From positions 1-64,000 of the forward strand of contig JAJXWW010000221.1 in assembly GCA_021781415.1 (NCBI GenBank): a DNA stretch of 64,000 nt. The letters run 5' to 3'. Positions 1 to 7,421 of the stretch are shown one piece after another (positions within the stretch are counted from its first letter, which is position 1; each line of letters starts with the position of its first letter). The position numbers were made by a program, and so were the translations under genes. The notes under the pieces are model-generated. The model did no database searches and was not told the origin of the DNA. It saw only the letters and a list, made by a program, of their open reading frames with translations. Source of the DNA: Planctomycetota bacterium. GTDB taxonomy: Bacteria > Planctomycetota > Planctomycetia > Gemmatales > Gemmataceae.

Positions 1-623
1 CCAGTTCGTAGGGCGTGCATGCCGATCTCGGTGGGCGGCCGTTCGCCGAGCAAACCCTCGCGGCCGTGGCGCAGTTCCGACTGGCCCATCGCTTCCTGCA
101 CGATCCGCGCGAAATGAAGTGCCGTGCCGCTCGGAGCGTCTTTCTTGAAACGATGGTGACGTTCGACGATCTCCACATCGAACCCCTTGCCCGCAAGCAG
201 TTGCGCCGCCTGACGCACCAATTGAAACAGGACGTTCACCGACAGACTCATGTTCGGTGCCATCAAGAGAGCCGTCTGATGGGCAGCGGCTTCGATCTCC
301 CGTCTCTGCTCCGACGTATGGCCCGTCGTGGCTACCACGAGCGGAATGCGATGGGCGACGCACCACGGCAATACCTTCATCGTGCCTTCCGGCATCGAAA
401 AGTCGATGACCACATCAAGGCGCGGTTCGACGGGAAGGTCCGCTCGGAGAGGCACGGCGAGATTGCCGAGACCGGCGATTTCTCCGATATCTTCCCCCAT
501 CCGGGGATGGTTCGCGGCATCGAGAGCCAAGCCGAGAGCGAGTTCGTGGTCTTCACACGTCAAAGAAACGAGGCGCTGCCCCATCCGGCCCGCCGCGCCA
601 TTGATACCGACGATGGTTTTCAT
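1..623 (-). CDS. dapB: 4-hydroxy-tetrahydrodipicolinate reductase (DapB), 3' end cut by window edge
   Basis: DapB reduces 4-hydroxy-tetrahydrodipicolinate with NAD(P)H in the cytoplasm, on the route to lysine and meso-diaminopimelate. Translating the minus strand from the ATG whose complement is at 621-623 gives 207 uninterrupted codons running off the left edge, so the C-terminus is missing. The order of motifs is diagnostic: nucleotide-binding GINGAAGRMGQR at the N-terminus, VIDFSMPEG, the VVATTGHT loop, APNMSLSVNVLF, and the catalytic/substrate block EIVERHHRFKKDAPSGTA. A strong ribosome binding site (GGGAGGT) lies 6 bases before the ATG. The gene is divergent from the methyltransferase that starts at 700. 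The larger plus-strand frame over the same bases is a shadow. Identification is near certain from the motifs. Confidence 0.96.
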   Translation of the reverse strand, partial: MKTIVGINGAAGRMGQRLVSLTCEDHELALGLALDAANHPRMGEDIGEIAGLGNLAVPLRADLPVEPRLDVVIDFSMPEGTMKVLPWCVAHRIPLVVATTGHTSEQRREIEAAAHQTALLMAPNMSLSVNVLFQLVRQAAQLLAGKGFDVEIVERHHRFKKDAPSGTALHFARIVQEAMGQSELRHGREGLLGERPPTEIGMHALRT

Positions 624-699
624 GGTGTACCTCCCTTGCTATGGTAGGAAAATGATTCGCCCTTAGCCTTCGGCGCTATTGTTGGAAAGCGATGCAGCC

Positions 700-1434
700 A
701 TGTTTCATCCCAAGGGACCATCGTTTCGAGAGTTGGCCGTGCAGGCTCTCTCATCGACCCAGCGCGGCTACGATCTGTTGGCCGAGAAGTTCGACTTCAC
801 GCCGTTTCGCACGCCGCAACCCTTGCTCGATGCCGTGGGACAACATCTCGACGCGCTTGGCCCGTTTGACACGGCAATCGATCTCTGTTGCGGTACGGGA
901 GCGGGAATAGCCATGCTTCGTCCGCGCTGCCGCCGTCTCGTCGTTGGCATCGATTTCAGTCAGGGTATGCTCGAAATAGCCCGTCGTATTCTTGTGGAGA
1001 CTTCACATAAGGCAAAGATCGAGTTGGTGCGAGGCGATGTGCTGTCGCTGCCATTTGATGCCGCCTTCGATCTCGCAGTCTCCTTCGGTGCGTTCGGCCA
1101 TATCCTACCCAAGGACGAACCTCGTTTCGTCTCCGAGATCGCGCGCGTCTTGCGGCCCGGCGGGCGTTTCGTCTTTATCACCACGTTCCTGCCGCCGATG
1201 CTCTCGCCGCAGTATTTGTTCTCACGTCTGTTCAACGCGGCGATGCACGCGCGCAATTTCCTCCTCCGACCGCCGTTCATCATGTATTACTTGACGTTCT
1301 TGCTGCCCGATGTGGCGAGACTGTTGAACCGGCACGGCTTCGCGGTGGAAGTGCGCGACATGGGCTTCAAAGGCATGTGGTCGGCGGCGCGTTTGGTGAT
1401 TGCCACGAAACATTCTCCTATCGAACGACAATAG
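700..1434 (+). CDS. class I SAM-dependent methyltransferase
   Basis: A 244-residue cytoplasmic methyltransferase of the Methyltransf_11/25 type. Motif I (AIDLCCGTGAGIAML, from residue 59) and the acidic residue that would bind the ribose of SAM (GIDFSQGMLEIAR, Asp85) are both clear; a post-I loop DLAVSFGAFGHI and the LRPGGRFVFITTF strand follow, as usual for this fold. The C-terminal third (residues 155-210) is rich in aromatic and hydrophobic residues and may form the substrate pocket. The methyl acceptor cannot be told from sequence. ATG at 700 is preferred over an in-frame TTG at 679 because GGAAAG lies upstream of it. It is divergent from dapB and followed at 34 bases or more by a membrane protein on the same strand, with no functional link visible. 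Confidence 0.85.
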   Translation: MFHPKGPSFRELAVQALSSTQRGYDLLAEKFDFTPFRTPQPLLDAVGQHLDALGPFDTAIDLCCGTGAGIAMLRPRCRRLVVGIDFSQGMLEIARRILVETSHKAKIELVRGDVLSLPFDAAFDLAVSFGAFGHILPKDEPRFVSEIARVLRPGGRFVFITTFLPPMLSPQYLFSRLFNAAMHARNFLLRPPFIMYYLTFLLPDVARLLNRHGFAVEVRDMGFKGMWSAARLVIATKHSPIERQ

Positions 1435-1626
1435 AAATGTCCCCTTTGCGCTCGACAAGGCGGGGTAATGTCGATCGCGTCCAACCGAACATTTCTATTG
1501 CGTCCCGACACCGACTTGCTTGCCGCCTTGACACCCTTCGCCATCCACGCTACTTTCGCGGATGAGGGCATGGTTATCGGAAGGCGCATTGCCAAACTCG
1601 ATCTGCCGTTTCTGGGGTCTGTCGTC

Positions 1627-2322
1627 ATGCAGTTGCTGGCACCGGATATTCTGGAGGAGGCTCGCGGTCTCTCGCCGTGGATGAGTGGCACGGGGATCGG
1701 CCTAGGCTTTTTGCTCTGGTTGTTCGGCGGGCGAACGCATCGCTTCTGGTTGGCGATGAGCGTGACCTTGACGGCTGGGGTGATGGGATTATCCCTGGGT
1801 CGCAACTATGGAATGCAGCCGCTCGTCGCCGGATTGTTGTTGGCCGTGTCGGCGGGTGCGTTGGCGCTCTCGCTGGTCCGCATTCTCCTCTTCGCCGTCG
1901 GGGGCTTGGCCGCGCTCACCCTGCTGCAAACGCTGACACCGGCTTGGGACGAACCGATTGCCGTCTTCCTCGTCGGCGGACTGATCGGCGTGCTATTGTA
2001 CCGCTTTTGGATCGTGGTATTCTCCAGTACGATCGGCGGTGTTTTGATGGCCTACAGCACTCTGGCTTTGCTGGATCGATTTCATAGGTTAGATAGTGTG
2101 GCATGGACGGAGAAAAACGGCCCCCTGTTGAATTGGGCGTGCGGTGCGTGGATTGTTCTGGGCGTTCTAATTCAACTCTTGTTGGATCGTCGCCGACGCC
2201 GCAAGGCTCAAGCGCCAGAAGGAGGAGCCGATTTCGAGGAGGAACCTAGTCCACCCGCCAAACCCACGCCGGCGGGGTTGCGGACGTGGGGTGAAAAGTG
2301 GATTGATCGCCTCGCTGGCTAG
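1627..2322 (+). CDS. multi-pass membrane protein, DUF4203/TMEM198-like
   Basis: An integral membrane protein with about six or seven hydrophobic segments (for example TGIGLGFLLWLFG, LLLAVSAGALALSLV, ILLFAVGGLAALTLL, IAVFLVGGLIGVLLY, STIGGVLMAYSTLALL and GAWIVLGVLIQLLL) and a short charged cytoplasmic tail rich in Arg, Glu and Pro. Evenly spaced glycine-rich helices resemble the DUF4203/TMEM198-type membrane domain; the assignment is by pattern only and the function is unknown. The start is uncertain: the frame is open from 1468 (ATG) and also has ATG at 1570, but the first 50 residues from 1468 are not membrane-like. ATG 1627 has a GGGGT stretch upstream. The 66-residue membrane protein begins 12 bases after the stop, so the two may be co-transcribed. 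Confidence 0.6.
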   Translation: MQLLAPDILEEARGLSPWMSGTGIGLGFLLWLFGGRTHRFWLAMSVTLTAGVMGLSLGRNYGMQPLVAGLLLAVSAGALALSLVRILLFAVGGLAALTLLQTLTPAWDEPIAVFLVGGLIGVLLYRFWIVVFSSTIGGVLMAYSTLALLDRFHRLDSVAWTEKNGPLLNWACGAWIVLGVLIQLLLDRRRRRKAQAPEGGADFEEEPSPPAKPTPAGLRTWGEKWIDRLAG

Positions 2323-2334
2323 AGAGACGACTTC

Positions 2335-2535
2335 ATGCTCCGCCGCTTGATTTTCGGACTTCTAATGAGTCTCTCCTTGGTGTTCGTTGATTCTCCGACC
2401 GTACGCGCGCAGCAGCCGTCCGCCTCCGAGACGGAGAAAAGCGATAAGTCTACTCCTGTTTTTCCCTATTTTCTTCTGATTATCTACTCGCTGTTGATTT
2501 TGACCGTCGTGTGCATGCCCAGCCGCAAGGCTTGA
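2335..2535 (+). CDS. small exported single-pass membrane protein, function unknown
   Basis: A 66-residue protein with a typical signal peptide (MLRRLIFGLLMSLSLVFVDS, probable cleavage after VRA near residue 25), a short polar linker rich in Ser, Glu and Lys, and one C-terminal hydrophobic helix (FPYFLLIIYSLLILTVVCM) ending in a short basic tail. If the signal is cleaved, the linker faces the periplasm and the C-terminus the cytoplasm. A GAGAGACGAC stretch precedes the ATG. The gene sits 12 bases after the multi-pass membrane protein and 54 before bioB, so it may be read through into bioB. No known family was recognised. Confidence 0.6.
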   Translation: MLRRLIFGLLMSLSLVFVDSPTVRAQQPSASETEKSDKSTPVFPYFLLIIYSLLILTVVCMPSRKA

Positions 2536-2589
2536 GCTTGCTTCGAGCCGAGTGGGATTACCCGAATCGTATCGAGGAGAAGTGTTTTC

Positions 2590-3660
2590 ATGCCGTCTGC
2601 CGAACTACCCGATCTTCTTGCACTCAGTCGCCGCGTCATCGACGGCGGCGAAGTGACCCGCGAGGAAGCACGGCAACTCTTCGCCTTGGAAGGCGACGAC
2701 CGCTACGATCTGTTCTATGCGGCGCATAAAGTCCGTCGCCATTTCCACGGCAATCGCGTGACCTTTTGCAGCATCCTACCGACGAAGTTCGGCAATTGCG
2801 GCGAGGATTGCAAGTTCTGCGCCCAGAGCGCCCATTTCGACGCTGACGTTACGCCTCATGCCATGATGGACGGCGACGAGGTGGCCCAGGCCTGCGCTGA
2901 TGCCCGCGACCGCGGTGCCAGCGCCTTCGGCATCGTCAACAGTGGACGGGGGCCGACCAAACGCGAATGGCCCAAAATCATGGAAGCAGTCCACGCCATG
3001 AAAGAAGTGGACGGCATTTGCCACTGTGCCACGCTTGGCACGCTCACCGAGGAACAAGCCCGCGATCTCAAGGCCGCCGGCGTTCGCCGCATCAATCACA
3101 ACCTCGAAACTTCGCGCGAGTTCTATCCGCAGATCGTCACCACCCACACCTGGCAAGAGCGCGTCGACACGGTGCGGCTGGCGCAGAAGGTTGGTCTGGA
3201 AACGTGTTGCGGCAGCATCTTCGGCATGGGCGAAACCATCGAGGATCGCGTGAGCTTGGCGTTCAGTTTGAAGGAACTCAATCCCAGCGTCGTGCCGTTG
3301 AATTTCCTTTTCCCCATCCCCGGCACACCGCTGGAAAACGCGCCGCGCCTCAAGCCGATGGAGATTCTGAAGATCGTCGCCGTCATGCGCCTCATCCTGC
3401 CGCGTCAAGATTTGAAAGTGGCCGGGGGGCGAGAAAAGAATTTACGCGATCTGCAAAGTTGGATTTTCTACGTCGGCGGCACCAGCGGGTTGATCGGCAA
3501 CTACCTGGCGACGGCGGGGCGACCCAACGAAGACGATATGCAGATGATCGAGGATCTGGAACTGAGTTGGCACGACGACCGCGTGGGTGACGCCGATCCC
3601 GATATCGCTCCTCCGCCCGCCGCCGCCGTCTCGACTTGGGAATTGCCCGTGCTGTCGTAG
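2590..3660 (+). CDS. bioB: biotin synthase
   Basis: A radical SAM enzyme of 356 residues that inserts sulfur into dethiobiotin, the last step of biotin synthesis. The 4Fe-4S/SAM cluster motif is complete: FGNCGEDCKFCAQS, Cys70, Cys74 and Cys77. Further BioB landmarks are SAFGIVNSGRGP, CHCATLGTL, RINHNLETS (the [2Fe-2S]-side Arg/Asn strand), ETCCGSIFGMGET and VVPLNFLFPIPGTPLE. Length is normal for the family. GAGGAGAAG lies upstream of the ATG. bioF follows after 67 bases on the same strand, with a hairpin repeat in the gap; bioA, bioD and bioC are not in the window. Certain to family and very likely BioB in function. Confidence 0.97.
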   Translation: MPSAELPDLLALSRRVIDGGEVTREEARQLFALEGDDRYDLFYAAHKVRRHFHGNRVTFCSILPTKFGNCGEDCKFCAQSAHFDADVTPHAMMDGDEVAQACADARDRGASAFGIVNSGRGPTKREWPKIMEAVHAMKEVDGICHCATLGTLTEEQARDLKAAGVRRINHNLETSREFYPQIVTTHTWQERVDTVRLAQKVGLETCCGSIFGMGETIEDRVSLAFSLKELNPSVVPLNFLFPIPGTPLENAPRLKPMEILKIVAVMRLILPRQDLKVAGGREKNLRDLQSWIFYVGGTSGLIGNYLATAGRPNEDDMQMIEDLELSWHDDRVGDADPDIAPPPAAAVSTWELPVLS

Positions 3661-3680
3661 AGTATCGTTCCTTTTGGCAA

Positions 3681-3715
3681 GCGGCCGGGTTGACGCCCGC
3701 CGCTCGCCGGGCTAA
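3681..3715. repeat. GC-rich hairpin in the bioB-bioF gap
   Basis: A 35-base GC-rich element with GCGGCCGGG pairing to CCCGCCGC across TTGACG (one bulged base), followed by GCTCGCCGGGCTAA. It begins 20 bases after the bioB stop and ends 12 bases before the bioF start. It has no U-tract, so it is more likely an intergenic palindromic repeat or mRNA-processing or stability element than a terminator. Whether it recurs elsewhere in the genome cannot be seen here. Confidence 0.5.
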
Positions 3716-3727
3716 TTCGTGTCGGTC

Positions 3728-4927
3728 ATGTCTGACTGGATGAAAGAGGATCTCGAAGATCGTCGCCGGCGCGGTTTGTATCGCGAAAGGCGTCGCATGC
3801 AATCGGGGTCGGCGGCGCGCGTGCGGTTGCACGATCGAGAACTCCTCAACTTTTCCTCCAACGATTATCTAGCGCTCGCCGGCGATCCTCGATTGGCTCG
3901 CGCTGCGGCGCGAGCGGCACGGCGTTACGGTTGCGGCGCAGGCGCGTCGCCGTTGGTTTCCGGCTACTCGCCACCTTTGCGCGCACTTGAGCGCGCGTTG
4001 GCCGAGTGGGAGAGGTGTGAGGCCGCGTTGGTGTTCGGCAGCGGCTACGCTGCCAATCTAGCCGTCGTCGGTTCGCTCGTTGGACCGGGCGACGCCGTGT
4101 TCAGCGACGCCCTCAATCACGCCAGCCTGATCGATGGATGCCGCCTGTCGCGCGCTGCCGTCCACGTTTACCGCCACAACGATCTCGACCAGCTTGCCGA
4201 TCTTCTGCGAAACGAAGGGAGCCGGGCGCGCCGCCGACTGATCGTCAGCGATACGGTTTTCAGCATGGACGGCGATTTCGCTCGTCTATCCGATTTAGTG
4301 GAGTTAGCGGAGCGATTCGATAGCTTATTGCTGCTCGACGAAGCCCACGCCACCGGAGTGCTGGGCGAACGAGGAAGTGGATTCACGGAGTCGTTGTCTC
4401 CTGGTTCGTGGTTTCCGGATCGTCTGATTAAAGTCGGTACGCTGAGCAAGGCGCTGGGCGCACAAGGCGGTTTCGTCTGCGGTTCGCGGCGTCTGATCGA
4501 CTGGCTCGTGAATCGCGCCCGGCCTTATATTTTCTCAACGGCCCTCGCCCCGCCGATCGCCGCCGCGGCGCGGGCGGCTGTCGCCATCGTGCAAACGGAA
4601 CCTGAGCGCCGCACTCGTGTCCTCGCCTTGGCCGAACGGTTGCGCCGCGAGTTACAGGCGTTTGGCGGTAACGTCGGCGCGTCGAGCTGTCAAATCGTAC
4701 CGCTCATCGTCGGCGGAGCGCACGAGGCCGTCTCGCTGTCGCGCCGGTTAGAGGAAGCCGGTTTCTTGGTCCCAGCCATCCGTCCCCCCTCGGTACCGGA
4801 AGGCAGCGCGCGCCTGCGCATCAGCATCACGTCGGGACATAGCGAGTCGGATATTCTTTGTTTGACGACGACGTTGAGGGATTGTAAGGGATCGTTCGTC
4901 CAAAACCAATCGGGGCCAATTACCTAA
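3728..4927 (+). CDS. bioF: 8-amino-7-oxononanoate synthase
   Basis: A PLP-dependent alpha-oxoamine synthase of 399 residues that condenses pimeloyl-ACP/CoA with alanine in biotin synthesis. The fold-type I motifs are in order: NFSSNDYLALAGDP (residues 41-54), GCGAGASPLVSGY, DALNHASLIDG, DTVFSMDGD, LLLDEAHATGVLG (Asp204 to the pyridine N) and the PLP lysine in KVGTLSKALGAQGG (Lys241). Related KBL and serine palmitoyltransferase share these motifs; the position after bioB makes BioF by far the best reading. ATG at 3728 was chosen; a GTG three codons upstream is possible. The C-terminal tail after residue 380 is short and variable. No bio regulator site was recognised. Confidence 0.93.
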   Translation: MSDWMKEDLEDRRRRGLYRERRRMQSGSAARVRLHDRELLNFSSNDYLALAGDPRLARAAARAARRYGCGAGASPLVSGYSPPLRALERALAEWERCEAALVFGSGYAANLAVVGSLVGPGDAVFSDALNHASLIDGCRLSRAAVHVYRHNDLDQLADLLRNEGSRARRRLIVSDTVFSMDGDFARLSDLVELAERFDSLLLLDEAHATGVLGERGSGFTESLSPGSWFPDRLIKVGTLSKALGAQGGFVCGSRRLIDWLVNRARPYIFSTALAPPIAAAARAAVAIVQTEPERRTRVLALAERLRRELQAFGGNVGASSCQIVPLIVGGAHEAVSLSRRLEEAGFLVPAIRPPSVPEGSARLRISITSGHSESDILCLTTTLRDCKGSFVQNQSGPIT

Positions 4928-5163
4928 CCCGAATGTGTATGTAGTTCGAGAGCGCAACTCTGCCTCGATCCGTGAGCCGGAATTCTTAAGCTATTTTACG
5001 ATCTCCCGTTCGTTGGAGAAAATCCGCTCCTTCGTAACCTGCGCAATCGTTACCACCTCCTTGCCAACCGATGATTTCTGAGGGCGAACTGTCGCCTTGC
5101 TCTGACAGCGACACCCGCGCACGCCGTAGAATTGAAGTGGTGAACGAAAGGAGGAGTTAGAGT

Positions 5164-6099
5164 ATGACTTGGCGACAATTCGCTATCCTGATGGCCGGAT
5201 CGTTGGCGTTGAGCGGCCTCTCGGGCTGTAAGTGTCCGAATAACAACCGCGCCGCCTACCCGTATCCGCCGCGGCGGGATGCCGTGCCGTATACCGGCCC
5301 GATGGCTGCTAACGGGCCGATGCCGCCGCGCTATGTACCCGGTACGCCGGGTGCGGGCGGCTTACCTCCGGGTGCGGTCGTCGTGCCTCCGGGTTCCGTC
5401 CCGCCTCCAGGTCAAGCCGCGCCTCCGCCCGGAGCCACGGGGATTCAACAGAATAACTACATGCCTCCTGGCCCCGGATCACCGCAAACCTCGTCCGGCA
5501 TCGCTCCCAGCGTGTATCTCGAACCGCCGGAGCCAGCCGCTTCGTCCAGGAAGCCGGATTCCGCCGACCGCGCGGCTCGCACGCCCCAGACTCCCGAACC
5601 GCCGATGGCGCGCGACGACAGCAAGGCCAGCCCCGATCTGCCGGTGGACATCCCTCAATTCGCCAACATCAAAGCGAGTGTCGCCGGGGGACAAGAGCCG
5701 TTTGCCGAAGGGATCGTCTGGCTGAAAAAGCACGACTATCGCAGCGTCTTGCACATTCTCGCTCCGGGTGAGAACGACGACACGGTGCGCAAACAGTACG
5801 AGCAAGCCGGACTTCGCTACGGGAACTTGGAGGTTTCGCCGCAAATACTGACAAAAGAGATCGTCGATCAATTCAATCGGATTGTCGGCGACAAAGACAA
5901 CCTTCCTCTGTTTGTGTACGACAAGGATGGCACTTTGGCCGGGCCCTTATGGTATCTACATTTCCGAACCGTCGAAGGGTTCACGGACGAGAAGGCGCGC
6001 GGCGAAGCCGAACGTCTCGGTTTCAAACCGGATCGCAACGAATCCTCCACGCGGATGTGGCTGGCCGTTCAAAAACTGCTCGACGAACTCAAGAAGTGA
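5164..6099 (+). CDS. lipoprotein with proline-rich linker and degenerate DUF442/phosphatase-like domain
   Basis: A 311-residue predicted lipoprotein. The signal peptide ends in a lipobox (GLSGC, Cys22), so it should be membrane-anchored outside the cytoplasm. Residues 30-155 are a low-complexity Pro/Gly/Ala linker. Residues 162-305 resemble the DUF442/beta-lactamase-hydrolase-like phosphatase fold: PFAEGIVWLKKHDYRSVLHI, an AGLRYGNLEVSPQILTKEIV stretch, and a loop NLPLFVYDKDGTLAG. In active members this loop is HCxxGxR; here the aligned residues are Tyr252, Asp253 and Leu258, so neither the catalytic Cys nor the Arg is present. A role as a binding or structural pseudophosphatase is inference. 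A strong AAAGGAGGAG precedes the ATG; the 236-base gap upstream holds no other gene. Confidence 0.65.
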   Translation: MTWRQFAILMAGSLALSGLSGCKCPNNNRAAYPYPPRRDAVPYTGPMAANGPMPPRYVPGTPGAGGLPPGAVVVPPGSVPPPGQAAPPPGATGIQQNNYMPPGPGSPQTSSGIAPSVYLEPPEPAASSRKPDSADRAARTPQTPEPPMARDDSKASPDLPVDIPQFANIKASVAGGQEPFAEGIVWLKKHDYRSVLHILAPGENDDTVRKQYEQAGLRYGNLEVSPQILTKEIVDQFNRIVGDKDNLPLFVYDKDGTLAGPLWYLHFRTVEGFTDEKARGEAERLGFKPDRNESSTRMWLAVQKLLDELKK

Positions 6100-6141
6100 T
6101 CCCTTCTGTTCGATGATCGCGCGAAGTCTACAAAGAATCGT

Positions 6142-7296
6142 ATGAACGATTCTCAACCTTCCTCCGCCTTGGGTTCGAGTGTGCCGCTGACGCCACCCTT
6201 GTACACCTCGGCGGTCTATCGACTGCCCGATCTCGACGCGCTCGATCGTATCCTCGACGGCCAAGAGTCCGGCTTCATCTATGCCCGCGATGCCCACCCC
6301 AACTCCCGGCGCTTAGCGGCGCTGTTGGCGGAGGTTGAAGGCGCGAAGTGGACGATAACAACCAGCTCCGGCATGGCCGCCATCTCCGCTCTGGTCTTGG
6401 CCAACGTGGAGCGCGGACGGCGCATTGTGGCCAGCCACCGCCTCTATGGCCGCACCACGCAACTCTTTCAGCAAGAATTGCCGCGTCTGGGCGTGCAAAC
6501 CTCCTTTGTGGACACGAGCGATCTGGAAGAGACGAAGAAGGCGCTGCAAGAACCTGCCGCTTTGTTGTTCGTGGAAACCATCTCCAATCCGCTGTTGCGC
6601 GTGGCCGATCTGCCGGCGTTGGCGCGGCTGGCTCACGATGCGAATTGTCAATTGGTCGTCGATAACACGTTCGCCACGCCGATCTTGATTCGTCCCCTGG
6701 AATTGGGGGCCGATTATGTGATGGAGAGCGTCACCAAAATGATCGGCGGGCACAGCGATGTGACGCTGGGCATGGTGTGCGGCAACAACGACAAGCGCGC
6801 GGAGATCGCTCAGGTGAGCAGCATCTGGGGCTTCTCTTCCAGTCCGTTCGATTGTTGGCTGACGGAGCGCGGCCTGGAGACGCTGGCGCTGCGCATGAAG
6901 GCGGCCTGTGCCAACGCCGCCGCCCTGGCCGAGTGGCTGCCGTCTCGCCCCGGCGTAGCGCGCGTAGCTTATCCCGGATGCTCCGATCATCCCGACCGCG
7001 AGTTGGCGGTGCGCATCCTGAGCGGCGGTTTCGGCAACATGCTTTGTTTCGATCTCGCCGGGGGGCGCGAGGCCGTCAATCGCTTCATGCGGCAAGCCCC
7101 CAACATTCCCTTCAGCCCCTCGCTCGGCCACACCACGACGACGTGCAGCCACCCCGCCACCACTTCGCACCGCTACGTCGATCCCGCCGAGAAACAGCGA
7201 CAAGGCATCACCGACGGCTTGATCCGTTTGTCCGTCGGCATTGAGGAACTCTCAACAATCCAAGACGAACTAGAGAAAGGGTTGTCCGTCGCCTGA
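6142..7296 (+). CDS. trans-sulfuration family PLP enzyme (cystathionine gamma-synthase/lyase type)
   Basis: A 384-residue cytoplasmic enzyme of the Cys/Met metabolism PLP family, which makes or breaks C-S bonds in cystathionine, homocysteine or methionine. Visible motifs: IYARDAHPNSRRLAALLAEV, the TTSSGMAAISALVLA phosphate-binding turn, LLFVETISNPLLRVAD, VVDNTFATPILIRPLELGAD and the PLP lysine in ESVTKMIGGHSDVTLG (Lys199). The C-terminal block SLGHTTTTCSHPATTSH(RY) is the substrate-carboxylate region. The family splits poorly on motifs alone, so gamma-synthase, beta/gamma-lyase and O-acetylhomoserine sulfhydrylase all remain possible. It starts 42 bases after the lipoprotein stop; no strong ribosome binding site is evident. 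It converges with the sulfatase across two hairpins. Confidence 0.88.
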   Translation: MNDSQPSSALGSSVPLTPPLYTSAVYRLPDLDALDRILDGQESGFIYARDAHPNSRRLAALLAEVEGAKWTITTSSGMAAISALVLANVERGRRIVASHRLYGRTTQLFQQELPRLGVQTSFVDTSDLEETKKALQEPAALLFVETISNPLLRVADLPALARLAHDANCQLVVDNTFATPILIRPLELGADYVMESVTKMIGGHSDVTLGMVCGNNDKRAEIAQVSSIWGFSSSPFDCWLTERGLETLALRMKAACANAAALAEWLPSRPGVARVAYPGCSDHPDRELAVRILSGGFGNMLCFDLAGGREAVNRFMRQAPNIPFSPSLGHTTTTCSHPATTSHRYVDPAEKQRQGITDGLIRLSVGIEELSTIQDELEKGLSVA

Positions 7297-7327
7297 GAAT
7301 ATGCGAGAAAATCACCCCTCACCTCAA

Positions 7328-7405
7328 CCCCTCTCCCCCTGACTACAGAGGGAGAGGGGCTTTTTCGCCGCTCCCCTCTCCCCCCTGAGTACAGGGGGAG
7401 AGGGG
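7328..7405. terminator. two tandem hairpins between convergent genes
   Basis: Two near-identical inverted repeats in tandem. The first pairs CCCCTCTCCC (7328-7337) with GGGAGAGGGG (7350-7359) and is followed by GCTTTTT, a good intrinsic terminator for the PLP-enzyme transcript. The second pairs CCCCTCTCCCCC (7373-7384) with GGGGGAGAGGGG (7394-7405) over a 9-base loop and faces the sulfatase stop at 7422. The two copies share about 30 bases of sequence, suggesting duplication of a mobile or repeated intergenic hairpin that now acts as a bidirectional terminator. Confidence 0.75.
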
Positions 7406-7421
7406 CTTAACGGACAGCTTC

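Noticed and set aside
15-647. Plus-strand frame of 210 codons at the left edge
   Set aside because: It is the mirror of a clear dapB gene on the minus strand with all family motifs and a ribosome binding site.
4928-5163. Riboswitch or small RNA upstream of the lipoprotein gene
   Set aside because: Only short weak pairings are visible and no known riboswitch core could be recognised.
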